From Protonemura montana (Eukaryota; Arthropoda; Insecta; Plecoptera; Nemouridae), in contig CANOQG010000007.1 of assembly GCA_947568835.1 (NCBI GenBank), positions 5,394,001-5,458,000 on the forward strand: a DNA stretch of 64,000 nucleotides. The letters are read 5' to 3'. The notes below the pieces were generated by a model. That model searched no databases and had not been told where the DNA came from. It saw only the letters and a program-made list of their open reading frames with translations. The position numbers and the translations under genes were made by a program. The number at the start of each line of letters is the position of its first letter. Position 1 is the stretch's first letter. Below, piece by piece: positions 25,872 through 41,043 of the stretch.

Positions 25872-27794
25872 CAAGGGGCAGGACATAAGGCAGGACATTG
25901 GACAGGACATGGGGCAAAACATGGGGCAGGACATGGGACAGGACATGGGGCAGGACATGGGGCAGGACATGGGGCAGGACATGGGGCAGGACATGGGACA
26001 TGAGGCAGGACAGGGGGAGGACATGGAGCGGGACATGGGGCAGGACATGGGGCAGGACATGGAGCAGGACATGGGGCAGGAAATGGGGCAGGACATGGGA
26101 CAGGACATAGGGCAGGACATGGGGCAGGACATGAGGCAAGACATGGGGCAGGACATGGGATATAGGGCAGGACAGGGGAAGGACATGGAGCAGGACATGG
26201 GGCAGGACATGGGGCAGGACATAAGACAGGACATAGGGCAGGACATGGGGTAGGACATGGGGCAGGACATGGGGCAGGACATGGGACATGGGGCAAGACA
26301 TGGGGCAGGACATGGGGCAGGACATGGGGCAGGACATGGGGCAGGACATGGGGCAGGACATGGGACATGGGGCAGGACATGGGGCAGGACATGGGGCAGG
26401 ACATGGGACAGGACATGGAGCAGGACATGGGGCAGGACATGGGGCAGGACATGGGACAGGACATAGGGAAGGACATGGGGCAGGACATGGGGCAGGACAT
26501 GCGACAGGACATGGGACAGGACATAGGGCAGGACATGGGGCAGGACATGGGGCAGGACATAGGGCAGGACATGGGGCAGGACATGGGGCAGGACATGGGG
26601 CAGGACATGGGGCAGGACATGAGGCAGGACATTGGACAGGACATGGGGCAAAACATGGGGCAGGACATGGGACTGGACATGGGGCAGGACATGGGGCAGG
26701 ACATGGGGCAGGACATGGGGCAGGACATGGGACATGAGGCAGGACAGGGGGAGGACATGGAGCGGGACATGGGGCAGGACATGGGGCAGGACATGGAGCA
26801 GGACATGGGGCAGGAAATGGGGCAGGAGATGGGACAGGACATAGGGCAGGACATGGGGCAGGACATGAGGCAGGACATAGGGCAGGACATAAGACATAGG
26901 GCAGGACAGGGGGAGGACATGGAGCAGGACATGGGGCATTACATGGGGCAGGACATAAGACAGGACATAGGGCAGGACATGGGGCAGGACATGGGGCAGG
27001 ACATGGGGCAGGACATGGGACATGGGGCAAGACATGGGGCAGGACATGAGGCAGGACATGGGGCAGGACATGGGGCAGGACATGGGGCAGGACATGGGGT
27101 AGGACATGGGGCAGGAAATGGGACAGGACAAGGGGCAGGACATGGGGCAGGACATGGGACATGGGGCAGGACATGGGGCAGGACATGGGGCAGGACATGG
27201 GGCAGGACATGGGGCAGGACATGGGGCAGGACATGGGGCAGGACATAGGGCAGGACATGGGGCAGGACATGGGGCAGGACATGGAGCAGGACATAGGACA
27301 TGACATGGGACAGGACATGGGGCAGGACATGGAGCAGGACATGGGGCAGGACATTGGGCAGGACATGGGACAGGACATGGGGCAGGACATGGGGCAGGAC
27401 ATGGGGCAGGATATGGGGCAGGACATGGGGCAGGACATGAGGCAGGACATGGGACATGAGGTAAGACATGGAGCAGGACATGGAGCAGGACATGGGACAG
27501 GACATGGGGCAGGACATGGGGCAGGACATGGGGCATGACATGGGACATGGGGCAGGACATGGGGTGGAACATGGAGCAGAAAATGGGGCACGACATGGGG
27601 CAGGACATAGGGCAGGACATGGGGCAGGACATGGGGCAGGACATGGGGCAGGACATGGGACATGGGGCAAGACATGGGGCAGGACATAGGGCAGGACATG
27701 GGGCAGGACATGGGGAAGGACATGGGGCAGGACATGGGGCAGGACATGGGACATGGGGCAGGACAGGGGGAGGACATGGAGCAGGACATGGGGC
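25273..27794 (+). repeat. Segment copy 2 of the 8928-bp pair
   Basis: This is the partner of 16345-18866, with GGGATATAGGG at 25679 and 26159 (480 bp apart) and GCAGAAAATGG at 27579. A private GCGACAGG unit near 26502 supplies one of the rare CpG sites. From about 26146 the same sequence is also copy 1 of the 9.6-kb pair. Confidence 0.77.
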
Positions 27795-30700
27795 AGGACA
27801 TGGGGCAGGACATGGGGCAGGACATGGGGCAGGACATGGGGCAGGAAATGGGACAGGACAAAGGGCAGGACATGGGGCAGGACATGGGACATGGGGCAGG
27901 ACATGGGGCAGGACATGGGACATGACATGGGGCAGGACATGGGACAGGACATGGGGCAGGACATGGGGCAGGACATGGGACATGGAGCAGGACATGGGGC
28001 AGGACATGGAGCAGGACATGGGGCAGGACATGGGGCAGGACATAAGACAGGACATAGGGCAGGACATGGGGTAGGACATGGGGCAGGACATGGGGCAGGA
28101 CATGGGACATGGGGCAAGACATGGGGCAGGACATGGGGCAGGACATGGGGCAGGACATGGGGCAGGACATGGGGCAGGACATGGGGCAGGAAATGGGGCA
28201 GGACATAGGGTAGGACATGAGGCAGGACATGGGACAGGACATGGGGCAGGACATGGGGCAGGACATGGGACAGGACATAGGGCAGGACATGGGGCAGGAC
28301 ATGGGGCAAAACATGGGGCAGGACATGGGACAGGACATGGGGCAGGACATTGGCCAGGCTATGGGGCAGGACATGGGGCAGGACATGAGGCAGGACATGG
28401 GACATGGGGAAAGACATGGGGCAGGACATGGGGCAGGACATGGGGCAGGACATGGGGCAGGACATGGGACAGGACATAGGGCAGGACATGGGGCAGGACA
28501 TGGGGCAGGACATGGGGCAGGACATGGGACAGGACATGGAGCAGGACATGGGGCAGGACATGGGGCAGGACATGGGACAGGACATAGGAAAGGACATGGG
28601 GCAGGACATGGGGCAGGACATGGGACAGGACATGGGACAGGACATAGGGCAGGACATGGGGCAGGACATGGGGCAGGACATAGGGCAGGACATGGGGCAG
28701 GACATGGGGCAGGACATGGGGCAGGACATGGGGCAGGACATAAGGCAGGACATTGGACAGGACATGGGGCAAAACATGGGGCAGGACATGGGACAGGACA
28801 TGTTGCAGGACATGGGGCAGGACATGGGGCAGGACATGGGGCAGGACATGGGACATGAGGCAGGACAGGGGGAGGACATGGAGCGGGACATGGGGCAGGA
28901 CATGGGGCAGGACATGGAGCAGGACATGGGGCAGGAAATGGGGCAGGACATGGGACAGGACATAGGGCAGGACATGGGGCAGGACATGAGGCAAGACATG
29001 GGGCAGGACATGGGACATAGGGCAGGACAGGGGAAGGACATGGAGCAGGACATGGGGCAGGACATGGGGCAGGACATAAGACAGGACATAGGGCAGGACA
29101 TGGGGTAGGACATGGGGCAGGACATGGGGCAGGACATGGGACATGGGGCAAGACATGGGGCAGGACATGGGGCAGGACATGGGGCAGGACATGGGGCAGG
29201 ACATGGGGCAGGACATGGGGCAGGACATAGGGCAGGCCATGGGGCAGGACATGGGGCAGGACATGGAGCAGGACATAGGACATGACATGGGACAGGACAT
29301 GGGGCAGGACATGGCGCAGGACATGGGGCAGGACATGGGGCAGGACATGGGGCAGGACATAGGGCAGGACATGGGGTAGGACATGAGGCAGGACATGGGA
29401 CAGGACATGGGGCAGGACATGGGGCAGGACATGGGACAGGACATAGGGCAGGACATGGGGCAGGACATGGGGCAAAACATGGGGCAGGACATGGAACAGG
29501 ACATGGGGCAGGACATTGGCCAGGCTATGGGGCAGGACATGGGGCAGGACATGAGGCAGGACATGGGGCAGGACATGGGGCAGGACATAGGGCAGGACAT
29601 GGGGCAGGACATGGGGCAGGACATGGAGCAGGACATGGGGCAGGACATTGGGCAGGACATGGGACAGGACATGGGGCAGGACATGGGGCAGGACATGGGG
29701 CAGGATATGGGGCAGGACATGGGGCAGGACATGAGGCAGGACATGGGACATGAGGTAAGACATGGAGCAGGACATGGAGCAGGACATGGGACAGGACATG
29801 GGGCAGGACATGGGGCAGGACATGGGGCATGACATGGGACATGGGGCAGGACATGGGGTGGAACATGGAGCAGAAAATGGGGCACGACATGGGGCAGGAC
29901 ATAGGGCAGGACATGGGGCAGGACATGGGGCAGGACATGGGGCAGGACATGGGACATGGGGCAAGACATGGGGCAGGACATAGGGCAGGACATGGGGCAG
30001 GACATGGGGAAGGACATGGGGCAGGACATGGGGCAGGACATGGGACATGGGGCAGGACAGGGGGAGGACATGGAGCAGGACATGGGGCAGGACATGGGGC
30101 AGGACATGGGGCAGGACATGGGGCAGGACATGGGGCAGGAAATGGGACAGGACAAAGGGCAGGACATGGGGCAGGACATGGGACATGGGGCAGGACATGG
30201 GGCAGGACATGGGGCATGACATGGGGCAGGACATGGGACAGGACATGGGGCAGGACATGGGGCAGGACATGGGGCAGGACATGGGGCAGGACATGAGGCA
30301 GGACATGGGACAGGACATGGGGCAGGACATGGGGCAGGACATGGGACATGGAGCAGGACATGGGGCAGGACATGGAGCAGGACATGGGGCAGGACATGGG
30401 GCAGGACATAAGACAGGACATAGGGCAGGACATGGGGTAGGACATGGGGCAGGACATGGGGCAGGACATGGGACATGGGGCAAGACATGGGGCAGGACAT
30501 GGGGCAGGACATGGGGCAGGACATGGGGCAGGACATGGGGCAGGACATGGGGCAGGAAATGGGGCAGGACATAGGGTAGGACATGAGGCAGGACATGGGA
30601 CAGGACATGGGGCAGGACATGGGGCAGGACATGGGACAGGACATAGGGCAGGACATGGGGCAGGACATGGGGCAAAACATGGGGCAGGACATGGGACAGG

Positions 30701-31409
30701 ACATGGGGCAGGACATTGGCCAGGCTATGGGGCAGGACATGGGGCAGGACATGAGGCAGGACATGGGACATGGGGAAAGACATGGGGCAGGACATGGGGC
30801 AGGACATGGGGCAGGACATGGGGCAGGACATGGGACAGGACATAGGGCAGGACATGGGGCAGGACATGGGGCAGGACAAGGGGCAGGACATGGGACAGGA
30901 CATGGAGCAGGACATGGGGCAGGACATGGGGCAGGACATGGGACAGGACATAGGGAAGGACATGGGGCAGGACATGGGGCAGGACATGGGACAGGACATG
31001 GGACAGGACATAGGGCAGGACATGGGGCAGGACATGGGGCAGGACATAGGGCAGGACATGGGGCAGGACATGGGGCAGGACATGGGGCAGGACATGGGGC
31101 AGGACATAAGGCAGGACATTGGACAGGACATGGGGCAAAACATGGGGCAGGACATGGGACAGGACATGTTGCAGGACATGGGGCAGGACATGGGGCAGGA
31201 CATGGGGCAGGACATGGGACATGAGGCAGGACAGGGGGAGGACATGGAGCGGGACATGGGGCAGGACATGGGGCAGGACATGGAGCAGGACATGGGGCAG
31301 GAAATGGGGCAGGACATGGGACAGGACATAGGGCAGGACATGGGGCAGGACATGAGGCAAGACATGGGGCAGGACATGGGACATAGGGCAGGACAGGGGA
31401 AGGACATGG
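26146..31409 (+). repeat. Segment copy 1 of the 9562-9634-bp pair
   Basis: Markers recur at 35720-41043: GGGATATAGGG 26159 to 35733 (9,574), GCAGAAAATGG 27579 to 37141 (9,562), and TTGGCC 28350, 29516 and 30716 to 37984, 39150 and 40350 (9,634 each). The 12- and 72-bp changes in offset are one and six units lost. A private GGAACAGG unit near 29493 is shared with 39127. The 29516 marker is followed by a C module and not by a normal A or B body, so it is a hybrid. Confidence 0.82.
29330..31409 (+). repeat. Segment copy 1 of a 2510-bp near-tandem pair
   Basis: GGAACAGG near 29493, TTGGCC at 29516 and 30716, GCAGAAAATGG at 29873 and a private GACAAGGGGC near 30877 all recur exactly 2,510 bp on, at about 32003, 32026, 33226, 32383 and 33387. 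The copies are separated by a 430-bp stretch. Confidence 0.82.
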
Positions 31410-31839
31410 GACAGGACATGGGGCAGGACATGGGGCAGGACATGGGGCAGGATATGGGGCAGGACATGGGGCAGGACATGAGGCAGGACATGGGACATGA
31501 GGTAAGACATGGAGCAGGACATGGAGCAGGACATGGGGAAAGACATGGGGCAGGACATGGGGCAGGACATGGGGCAGGACATGGGGCAGGACATGGGACA
31601 GGACATAGGGCAGGACATGGGGCAGGACATGGGGCAGGACAAGGGGCAGGACATGGGACAGGACATGGAGCAGGACATGGGGCAGGACATGGGGCAGGAC
31701 ATGGGACAGGACATAGGGAAGGACATGGGGCAGGACATGGGGCAGGACATGGGACAGGACATGGGACAGGACATAGGGCAGGACATGGGGCAGGACATGG
31801 GGCAGGACATAGGGCAGGACATGGGGCAGGACATGGGGC
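31410..31839 (+). repeat. Chimeric connector between the 2510-bp copies
   Basis: The first part carries C-type units (GGATATGGGG and GAGGTAAGACATGG near 31450-31505). It then jumps at about 31530 to a GGGGAAAGACAT unit and follows 30774 onward at an offset of 763 bp, including the private GACAAGGGGC (30877 to 31640). Two recombination joints are therefore readable within 430 bp. Confidence 0.72.
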
Positions 31840-34800
31840 AGGACATGGGGCAGGACATGGGGCAGGACATAGGGCAGGACATGGGGTAGGACATGAGGCA
31901 GGACATGGGACAGGACATGGGGCAGGACATGGGGCAGGACATGGGACAGGACATAGGGCAGGACATGGGGCAGGACATGGGGCAAAACATGGGGCAGGAC
32001 ATGGAACAGGACATGGGGCAGGACATTGGCCAGGCTATGGGGCAGGACATGGGGCAGGACATGAGGCAGGACATGGGGCAGGACATGGGGCAGGACATAG
32101 GGCAGGACATGGGGCAGGACATGGGGCAGGACATGGAGCAGGACATGGGGCAGGACATTGGGCAGGACATGGGACAGGACATGGGGCAGGACATGGGGCA
32201 GGACATGGGGCAGGATATGGGGCAGGACATGGGGCAGGACATGAGGCAGGACATGGGACATGAGGTAAGACATGGAGCAGGACATGGAGCAGGACATGGG
32301 ACAGGACATGGGGCAGGACATGGGGCAGGACATGGGGCATGACATGGGACATGGGGCAGGACATGGGGTGGAACATGGAGCAGAAAATGGGGCACGACAT
32401 GGGGCAGGACATAGGGCAGGACATGGGGCAGGACATGGGGCAGGACATGGGGCAGGACATGGGACATGGGGCAAGACATGGGGCAGGACATAGGGCAGGA
32501 CATGGGGCAGGACATGGGGAAGGACATGGGGCAGGACATGGGGCAGGACATGGGACATGGGGCAGGACAGGGGGAGGACATGGAGCAGGACATGGGGCAG
32601 GACATGGGGCAGGACATGGGGCAGGACATGGGGCAGGACATGGGGCAGGAAATGGGACAGGACAAAGGGCAGGACATGGGGCAGGACATGGGACATGGGG
32701 CAGGACATGGGGCAGGACATGGGGCATGACATGGGGCAGGACATGGGACAGGACATGGGGCAGGACATGGGGCAGGACATGGGGCAGGACATGGGGCAGG
32801 ACATGAGGCAGGACATGGGACAGGACATGGGGCAGGACATGGGGCAGGACATGGGACATGGAGCAGGACATGGGGCAGGACATGGAGCAGGACATGGGGC
32901 AGGACATGGGGCAGGACATAAGACAGGACATAGGGCAGGACATGGGGTAGGACATGGGGCAGGACATGGGGCAGGACATGGGACATGGGGCAAGACATGG
33001 GGCAGGACATGGGGCAGGACATGGGGCAGGACATGGGGCAGGACATGGGGCAGGACATGGGGCAGGAAATGGGGCAGGACATAGGGTAGGACATGAGGCA
33101 GGACATGGGACAGGACATGGGGCAGGACATGGGGCAGGACATGGGACAGGACATAGGGCAGGACATGGGGCAGGACATGGGGCAAAACATGGGGCAGGAC
33201 ATGGGACAGGACATGGGGCAGGACATTGGCCAGGCTATGGGGCAGGACATGGGGCAGGACATGAGGCAGGACATGGGACATGGGGAAAGACATGGGGCAG
33301 GACATGGGGCAGGACATGGGGCAGGACATGGGGCAGGACATGGGACAGGACATAGGGCAGGACATGGGGCAGGACATGGGGCAGGACAAGGGGCAGGACA
33401 TGGGACAGGACATGGAGCAGGACATGGGGCAGGACATGGGGCAGGACATGGGACAGGACATAGGGAAGGACATGGGGCAGGACATGGGGCAGGACATGGG
33501 ACAGGACATGGGACAGGACATAGGGCAGGACATGGGGCAGGACATGGGGCAGGACATAGGGCAGGACATGGGGCAGGACATGGGGCAGGACATGGGGCAG
33601 GACATGGGGCAGGACATAAGGCAGGACATTGGACAGGACATGGGGCAAAACATGGGGCAGGACATGGGACAGGACATGTTGCAGGACATGGGGCAGGACA
33701 TGGGGCAGGACATGGGGCAGGACATGGGACATGAGGCAGGACAGGGGGAGGACATGGAGCGGGACATGGGGCAGGACATGGGGCAGGACATGGAGCAGGA
33801 CATGGGGCAGGAAATGGGGCAGGACATGGGACAGGACATAGGGCAGGACATGGGGCAGGACATGAGGCAAGACATGGGGCAGGACATGGGACATAGGGCA
33901 GGACAGGGGAAGGACATGGAGCAGGACATGGGGCAGGACATGGGGCAGGACATAAGACAGGACATAGGGCAGGACATGGGGTAGGACATGGGGCAGGACA
34001 TGGGGCAGGACATGGGACATGGGGCAAGACATGGGGCAGGACATGGGGCAGGACATGGGGCAGGACATGGGGCAGGACATGGGGCAGGACATGGGACATG
34101 GGGCAGGACATGGGGCAGGACATGGGGCAGGACATGGGGCAGGACATGGGGCAGGACATGGGGCAGGACATAGGGCAGGCCATGGGGCAGGACATGGGGC
34201 AGGACATGGAGCAGGACATGGGACATGACATGGGACAGGACATGGGGCAGGACATGGCGCAGGACATGGGGCAGGACATGGGGCAGGACATGGGGCAGGA
34301 CATAGGGCAGGACATGGGGTAGGACATGAGGCAGGACATGGGACAGGACATGGGGCAGGACATGGGGCAGGACATGGGGCAGGACATGGGGCAGGACATG
34401 GGGCAGGACATGGGGCAGGAAATGGGGCAGGACATAGGGTAGGACATGAGGCAGGACATGGGACAGGACATGGGGCAGGACATGGGGCAGGACATGGGAC
34501 AGGACATAGGGCAGGACATGGGGCAGGACATGGGGCAAAACATGGGGCAGGACATGGGACAGGACATGGGGCAGGACATTGGCCAGGCTATGGGGCAGGA
34601 CATGGGGCAGGACATGAGGCAGGACATGGGACATGGGGAAAGACATGGGGCAGGACATGGGGCAGGACATGGGGCAGGACATGGGGCAGGACATGGGACA
34701 GGACATAGGGCAGGACATGGGGCAGGACATGGGGCAGGACATGGGGCAGGACATGGGACAGGACATGGAGCAGGACATGGGGCAGGACATGGGGCAGGAC

Positions 34801-35555
34801 ATGGGACAGGACATAGGGAAGGACATGGGGCAGGACATGGGGCAGGACATGGGACAGGACATGGGACAGGACATAGGGCAGGACATGGGGCAGGACATGG
34901 GGCAGGACATAGGGCAGGACATGGGGCAGGACATGGGGCAGGACATGGGGCAGGACATGGGGCAGGACATAAGGCAGGACATTGGACAGGACATGGGGCA
35001 AAACATGGGGCAGGACATGGGACAGGACATGTTGCAGGACATGGGGCAGGACATGGGGCAGGACATGGGGCAGGACATGGGACATGAGGCAGGACAGGGG
35101 GAGGACATGGAGCGGGACATGGGGCAGGACATGGGGCAGGACATGGAGCAGGACATGGGGCAGGAAATGGGGCAGGACATGGGACAGGACATAGGGCAGG
35201 ACATGGGGCAGGACATGAGGCAAGACATGGGGCAGGACATGGGACATAGGGCAGGACAGGGGAAGGACATGGAGCAGGACATGGGGCAGGACATGGGGCA
35301 GGACATAAGACAGGACATAGGGCAGGACATGGGGTAGGACATGGGGCAGGACATGGGGCAGGACATGGGACATGGGGCAAGACATGGGGCAGGACATGGG
35401 GCAGGACATGGGGCAGGACATGGGGCAGGACATGGGGCAGGACATGGGACATGGGGCAGGACATGGGGCAGGACATGGGGCAGGACATGGGGCAGGACAT
35501 GGGGCAGGACATGGGGCAGGACATAGGGCAGGCCATGGGGCAGGACATGGGGCAG
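31840..35555 (+). repeat. Segment copy 1 of a 7124-bp pair
   Basis: TTGGCC at 32026, 33226 and 34579 and GTTGC at 35031 recur at 39150, 40350, 41703 and 42155, each 7,124 bp away. The first 2.08 kb is also copy 2 of the 2,510-bp pair. Divergence at about 35555 follows a GGCAGGCCATGG unit and enters ATAAGACAGG. Confidence 0.8.
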
Positions 35556-35719
35556 GACATAAGACAGGACATAGGGCAGGACATGGGGTAGGACATGGGG
35601 CAGGACATGGGGCAGGACATGGGACATGGGGCAAGACATGGGGCAGGACATGGGGCAGGACATGGGGCAGGACATGGGGCAGGACATGGGGCAGGACATG
35701 GGACATGGGGCAGGACATG
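35556..35719 (+). repeat. Connector of generic units
   Basis: This is a short stretch of A-tail units (ATAAGACAGG, GGGGTAGG, the 7-bp short unit, GGGGCAAGACAT) joining two long duplicated blocks. It carries no private marker, so its origin cannot be assigned. Confidence 0.6.
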
Positions 35720-38700
35720 GGGCAGGACATGGGATATAGGGCAGGACAGGGGAAGGACATGGAGCAGGACATGGGGCAGGACATGGGGCAGGACATAAGA
35801 CAGGACATAGGGCAGGACATGGGGTAGGACATGGGGCAGGACATGGGGCAGGACATGGGACATGGGGCAAGACATGGGGCAGGACATGGGGCAGGACATG
35901 GGGCAGGACATGGGGCAGGACATGGGGCAGGACATGGGACATGGGGCAGGACATGGGGCAGGACATGGGGCAGGACATGGGACAGGACATGGAGCAGGAC
36001 ATGGGGCAGGACATGGGGCAGGACATGGGACAGGACATAGGGAAGGACATGGGGCAGGACATGGGGCAGGACATGGGACAGGACATGGGACAGGACATAG
36101 GGCAGGACATGGGGCAGGACATGGGGCAGGACATAGGGCAGGACATGGGGCAGGACATGGGGCAGGACATGGGGCAGGACATGGGGCAGGACATGAGGCA
36201 GGACATTGGACAGGACATGGGGCAAAACATGGGGCAGGACATGGGACTGGACATGGGGCAGGACATGGGGCAGGACATGGGGCAGGACATGGGACATGAG
36301 GCAGGACAGGGGGAGGACATGGAGCGGGACATGGGGCAGGACATGGGGCAGGACATGGAGCAGGACATGGGGCAGGAAATGGGGCAGGAGATGGGACAGG
36401 ACATAGGGCAGGACATGGGGCAGGACATGAGGCAGGACATAGGGCAGGACATAAGACATAGGGCAGGACAGGGGGAGGACATGGAGCAGGACATGGGGCA
36501 TTACATGGGGCAGGACATAAGACAGGACATAGGGCAGGACATGGGGCAGGACATGGGGCAGGACATGGGGCAGGACATGGGACATGGGGCAAGACATGGG
36601 GCAGGACATGAGGCAGGACATGGGGCAGGACATGGGGCAGGACATGGGGCAGGACATGGGGTAGGACATGGGGCAGGAAATGGGACAGGACAAGGGGCAG
36701 GACATGGGGCAGGACATGGGACATGGGGCAGGACATGGGGCAGGACATGGGGCAGGACATGGGGCAGGACATGGGGCAGGACATGGGGCAGGACATGGGG
36801 CAGGACATAGGGCAGGACATGGGGCAGGACATGGGGCAGGACATGGAGCAGGACATGGGACATGACATGGGACAGGACATGGGGCAGGACATGGAGCAGG
36901 ACATGGGGCAGGACATTGGGCAGGACATGGGACAGGACATGGGGCAGGACATGGGGCAGGACATGGGGCAGGATATGGGGCAGGACATGGGGCAGGACAT
37001 GAGGCAGGACATGGGACATGAGGTAAGACATGGAGCAGGACATGGAGCAGGACATGGGACAGGACATGGGGCAGGACATGGGGCAGGACATGGGGCATGA
37101 CATGGGACATGGGGCAGGACATGGGGTGGAACATGGAGCAGAAAATGGGGCACGACATGGGGCAGGACATAGGGCAGGACATGGGGCAGGACATGGGGCA
37201 GGACATGGGGCAGGACATGGGACATGGGGCAAGACATGGGGCAGGACATAGGGCAGGACATGGGGCAGGACATGGGGAAGGACATGGGGCAGGACATGGG
37301 GCAGGACATGGGACATGGGGCAGGACAGGGGGAGGACATGGAGCAGGACATGGGGCAGGACATGGGGCAGGACATGGGGCAGGACATGGGGCAGGACATG
37401 GGGCAGGAAATGGGACAGGACAAAGGGCAGGACATGGGGCAGGACATGGGACATGGGGCAGGACATGGGGCAGGACATGGGGCATGACATGGGGCAGGAC
37501 ATGGGACAGGACATGGGGCAGGACATGGGGCAGGACATGGGGCAGGACATGGGGCAGGACATGAGGCAGGACATGGGACAGGACATGGGGCAGGACATGG
37601 GGCAGGACATGGGACATGGAGCAGGACATGGGGCAGGACATGGAGCAGGACATGGGGCAGGACATGGGGCAGGACATAAGACAGGACATAGGGCAGGACA
37701 TGGGGTAGGACATGGGGCAGGACATGGGGCAGGACATGGGACATGGGGCAAGACATGGGGCAGGACATGGGGCAGGACATGGGGCAGGACATGGGGCAGG
37801 ACATGGGGCAGGACATGGGGCAGGAAATGGGGCAGGACATAGGGTAGGACATGAGGCAGGACATGGGACAGGACATGGGGCAGGACATGGGGCAGGACAT
37901 GGGACAGGACATAGGGCAGGACATGGGGCAGGACATGGGGCAAAACATGGGGCAGGACATGGGACAGGACATGGGGCAGGACATTGGCCAGGCTATGGGG
38001 CAGGACATGGGGCAGGACATGAGGCAGGACATGGGACATGGGGAAAGACATGGGGCAGGACATGGGGCAGGACATGGGGCAGGACATGGGGCAGGACATG
38101 GGACAGGACATAGGGCAGGACATGGGGCAGGACATGGGGCAGGACATGGGGCAGGACATGGGACAGGACATGGAGCAGGACATGGGGCAGGACATGGGGC
38201 AGGACATGGGACAGGACATAGGGAAGGACATGGGGCAGGACATGGGGCAGGACATGGGACAGGACATGGGACAGGACATAGGGCAGGACATGGGGCAGGA
38301 CATGGGGCAGGACATAGGGCAGGACATGGGGCAGGACATGGGGCAGGACATGGGGCAGGACATGGGGCAGGACATAAGGCAGGACATTGGACAGGACATG
38401 GGGCAAAACATGGGGCAGGACATGGGACAGGACATGTTGCAGGACATGGGGCAGGACATGGGGCAGGACATGGGGCAGGACATGGGACATGAGGCAGGAC
38501 AGGGGGAGGACATGGAGCGGGACATGGGGCAGGACATGGGGCAGGACATGGAGCAGGACATGGGGCAGGAAATGGGGCAGGACATGGGACAGGACATAGG
38601 GCAGGACATGGGGCAGGACATGAGGCAAGACATGGGGCAGGACATGGGACATAGGGCAGGACAGGGGAAGGACATGGAGCAGGACATGGGGCAGGACATG

Positions 38701-41043
38701 GGGCAGGACATAAGACAGGACATAGGGCAGGACATGGGGTAGGACATGGGGCAGGACATGGGGCAGGACATGGGACATGGGGCAAGACATGGGGCAGGAC
38801 ATGGGGCAGGACATGGGGCAGGACATGGGGCAGGACATGGGGCAGGACATGGGGCAGGACATAGGGCAGGCCATGGGGCAGGACATGGGGCAGGACATGG
38901 AGCAGGACATAGGACATGACATGGGACAGGACATGGGGCAGGACATGGCGCAGGACATGGGGCAGGACATGGGGCAGGACATGGGGCAGGACATAGGGCA
39001 GGACATGGGGTAGGACATGAGGCAGGACATGGGACAGGACATGGGGCAGGACATGGGGCAGGACATGGGACAGGACATAGGGCAGGACATGGGGCAGGAC
39101 ATGGGGCAAAACATGGGGCAGGACATGGAACAGGACATGGGGCAGGACATTGGCCAGGCTATGGGGCAGGACATGGGGCAGGACATGAGGCAGGACATGG
39201 GGCAGGACATGGGGCAGGACATAGGGCAGGACATGGGGCAGGACATGGGGCAGGACATGGAGCAGGACATGGGGCAGGACATTGGGCAGGACATGGGACA
39301 GGACATGGGGCAGGACATGGGGCAGGACATGGGGCAGGATATGGGGCAGGACATGGGGCAGGACATGAGGCAGGACATGGGACATGAGGTAAGACATGGA
39401 GCAGGACATGGAGCAGGACATGGGACAGGACATGGGGCAGGACATGGGGCAGGACATGGGGCATGACATGGGACATGGGGCAGGACATGGGGTGGAACAT
39501 GGAGCAGAAAATGGGGCACGACATGGGGCAGGACATAGGGCAGGACATGGGGCAGGACATGGGGCAGGACATGGGGCAGGACATGGGACATGGGGCAAGA
39601 CATGGGGCAGGACATAGGGCAGGACATGGGGCAGGACATGGGGAAGGACATGGGGCAGGACATGGGGCAGGACATGGGACATGGGGCAGGACAGGGGGAG
39701 GACATGGAGCAGGACATGGGGCAGGACATGGGGCAGGACATGGGGCAGGACATGGGGCAGGACATGGGGCAGGAAATGGGACAGGACAAAGGGCAGGACA
39801 TGGGGCAGGACATGGGACATGGGGCAGGACATGGGGCAGGACATGGGGCATGACATGGGGCAGGACATGGGACAGGACATGGGGCAGGACATGGGGCAGG
39901 ACATGGGGCAGGACATGGGGCAGGACATGAGGCAGGACATGGGACAGGACATGGGGCAGGACATGGGGCAGGACATGGGACATGGAGCAGGACATGGGGC
40001 AGGACATGGAGCAGGACATGGGGCAGGACATGGGGCAGGACATAAGACAGGACATAGGGCAGGACATGGGGTAGGACATGGGGCAGGACATGGGGCAGGA
40101 CATGGGACATGGGGCAAGACATGGGGCAGGACATGGGGCAGGACATGGGGCAGGACATGGGGCAGGACATGGGGCAGGACATGGGGCAGGAAATGGGGCA
40201 GGACATAGGGTAGGACATGAGGCAGGACATGGGACAGGACATGGGGCAGGACATGGGGCAGGACATGGGACAGGACATAGGGCAGGACATGGGGCAGGAC
40301 ATGGGGCAAAACATGGGGCAGGACATGGGACAGGACATGGGGCAGGACATTGGCCAGGCTATGGGGCAGGACATGGGGCAGGACATGAGGCAGGACATGG
40401 GACATGGGGAAAGACATGGGGCAGGACATGGGGCAGGACATGGGGCAGGACATGGGGCAGGACATGGGACAGGACATAGGGCAGGACATGGGGCAGGACA
40501 TGGGGCAGGACATGGGGCAGGACATGGGACAGGACATGGAGCAGGACATGGGGCAGGACATGGGGCAGGACATGGGACAGGACATAGGGAAGGACATGGG
40601 GCAGGACATGGGGCAGGACATGGGACAGGACATGGGACAGGACATAGGGCAGGACATGGGGCAGGACATGGGGCAGGACATAGGGCAGGACATGGGGCAG
40701 GACATGGGGCAGGACATGGGGCAGGACATGGGGCAGGACATAAGGCAGGACATTGGACAGGACATGGGGCAAAACATGGGGCAGGACATGGGACAGGACA
40801 TGTTGCAGGACATGGGGCAGGACATGGGGCAGGACATGGGGCAGGACATGGGACATGAGGCAGGACAGGGGGAGGACATGGAGCGGGACATGGGGCAGGA
40901 CATGGGGCAGGACATGGAGCAGGACATGGGGCAGGAAATGGGGCAGGACATGGGACAGGACATAGGGCAGGACATGGGGCAGGACATGAGGCAAGACATG
41001 GGGCAGGACATGGGACATAGGGCAGGACAGGGGAAGGACATGG
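35720..41043 (+). repeat. Segment copy 2 of the 9562-9634-bp pair
   Basis: This is the partner of 26146-31409, with GGGATATAGGG at 35733, GCAGAAAATGG at 37141 and 39507, and TTGGCC at 37984, 39150 and 40350. It lacks the GACAAGGGGC base of the first copy, so that change arose after the copying or belongs only to the 29-33 kb lineage. Confidence 0.8.
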
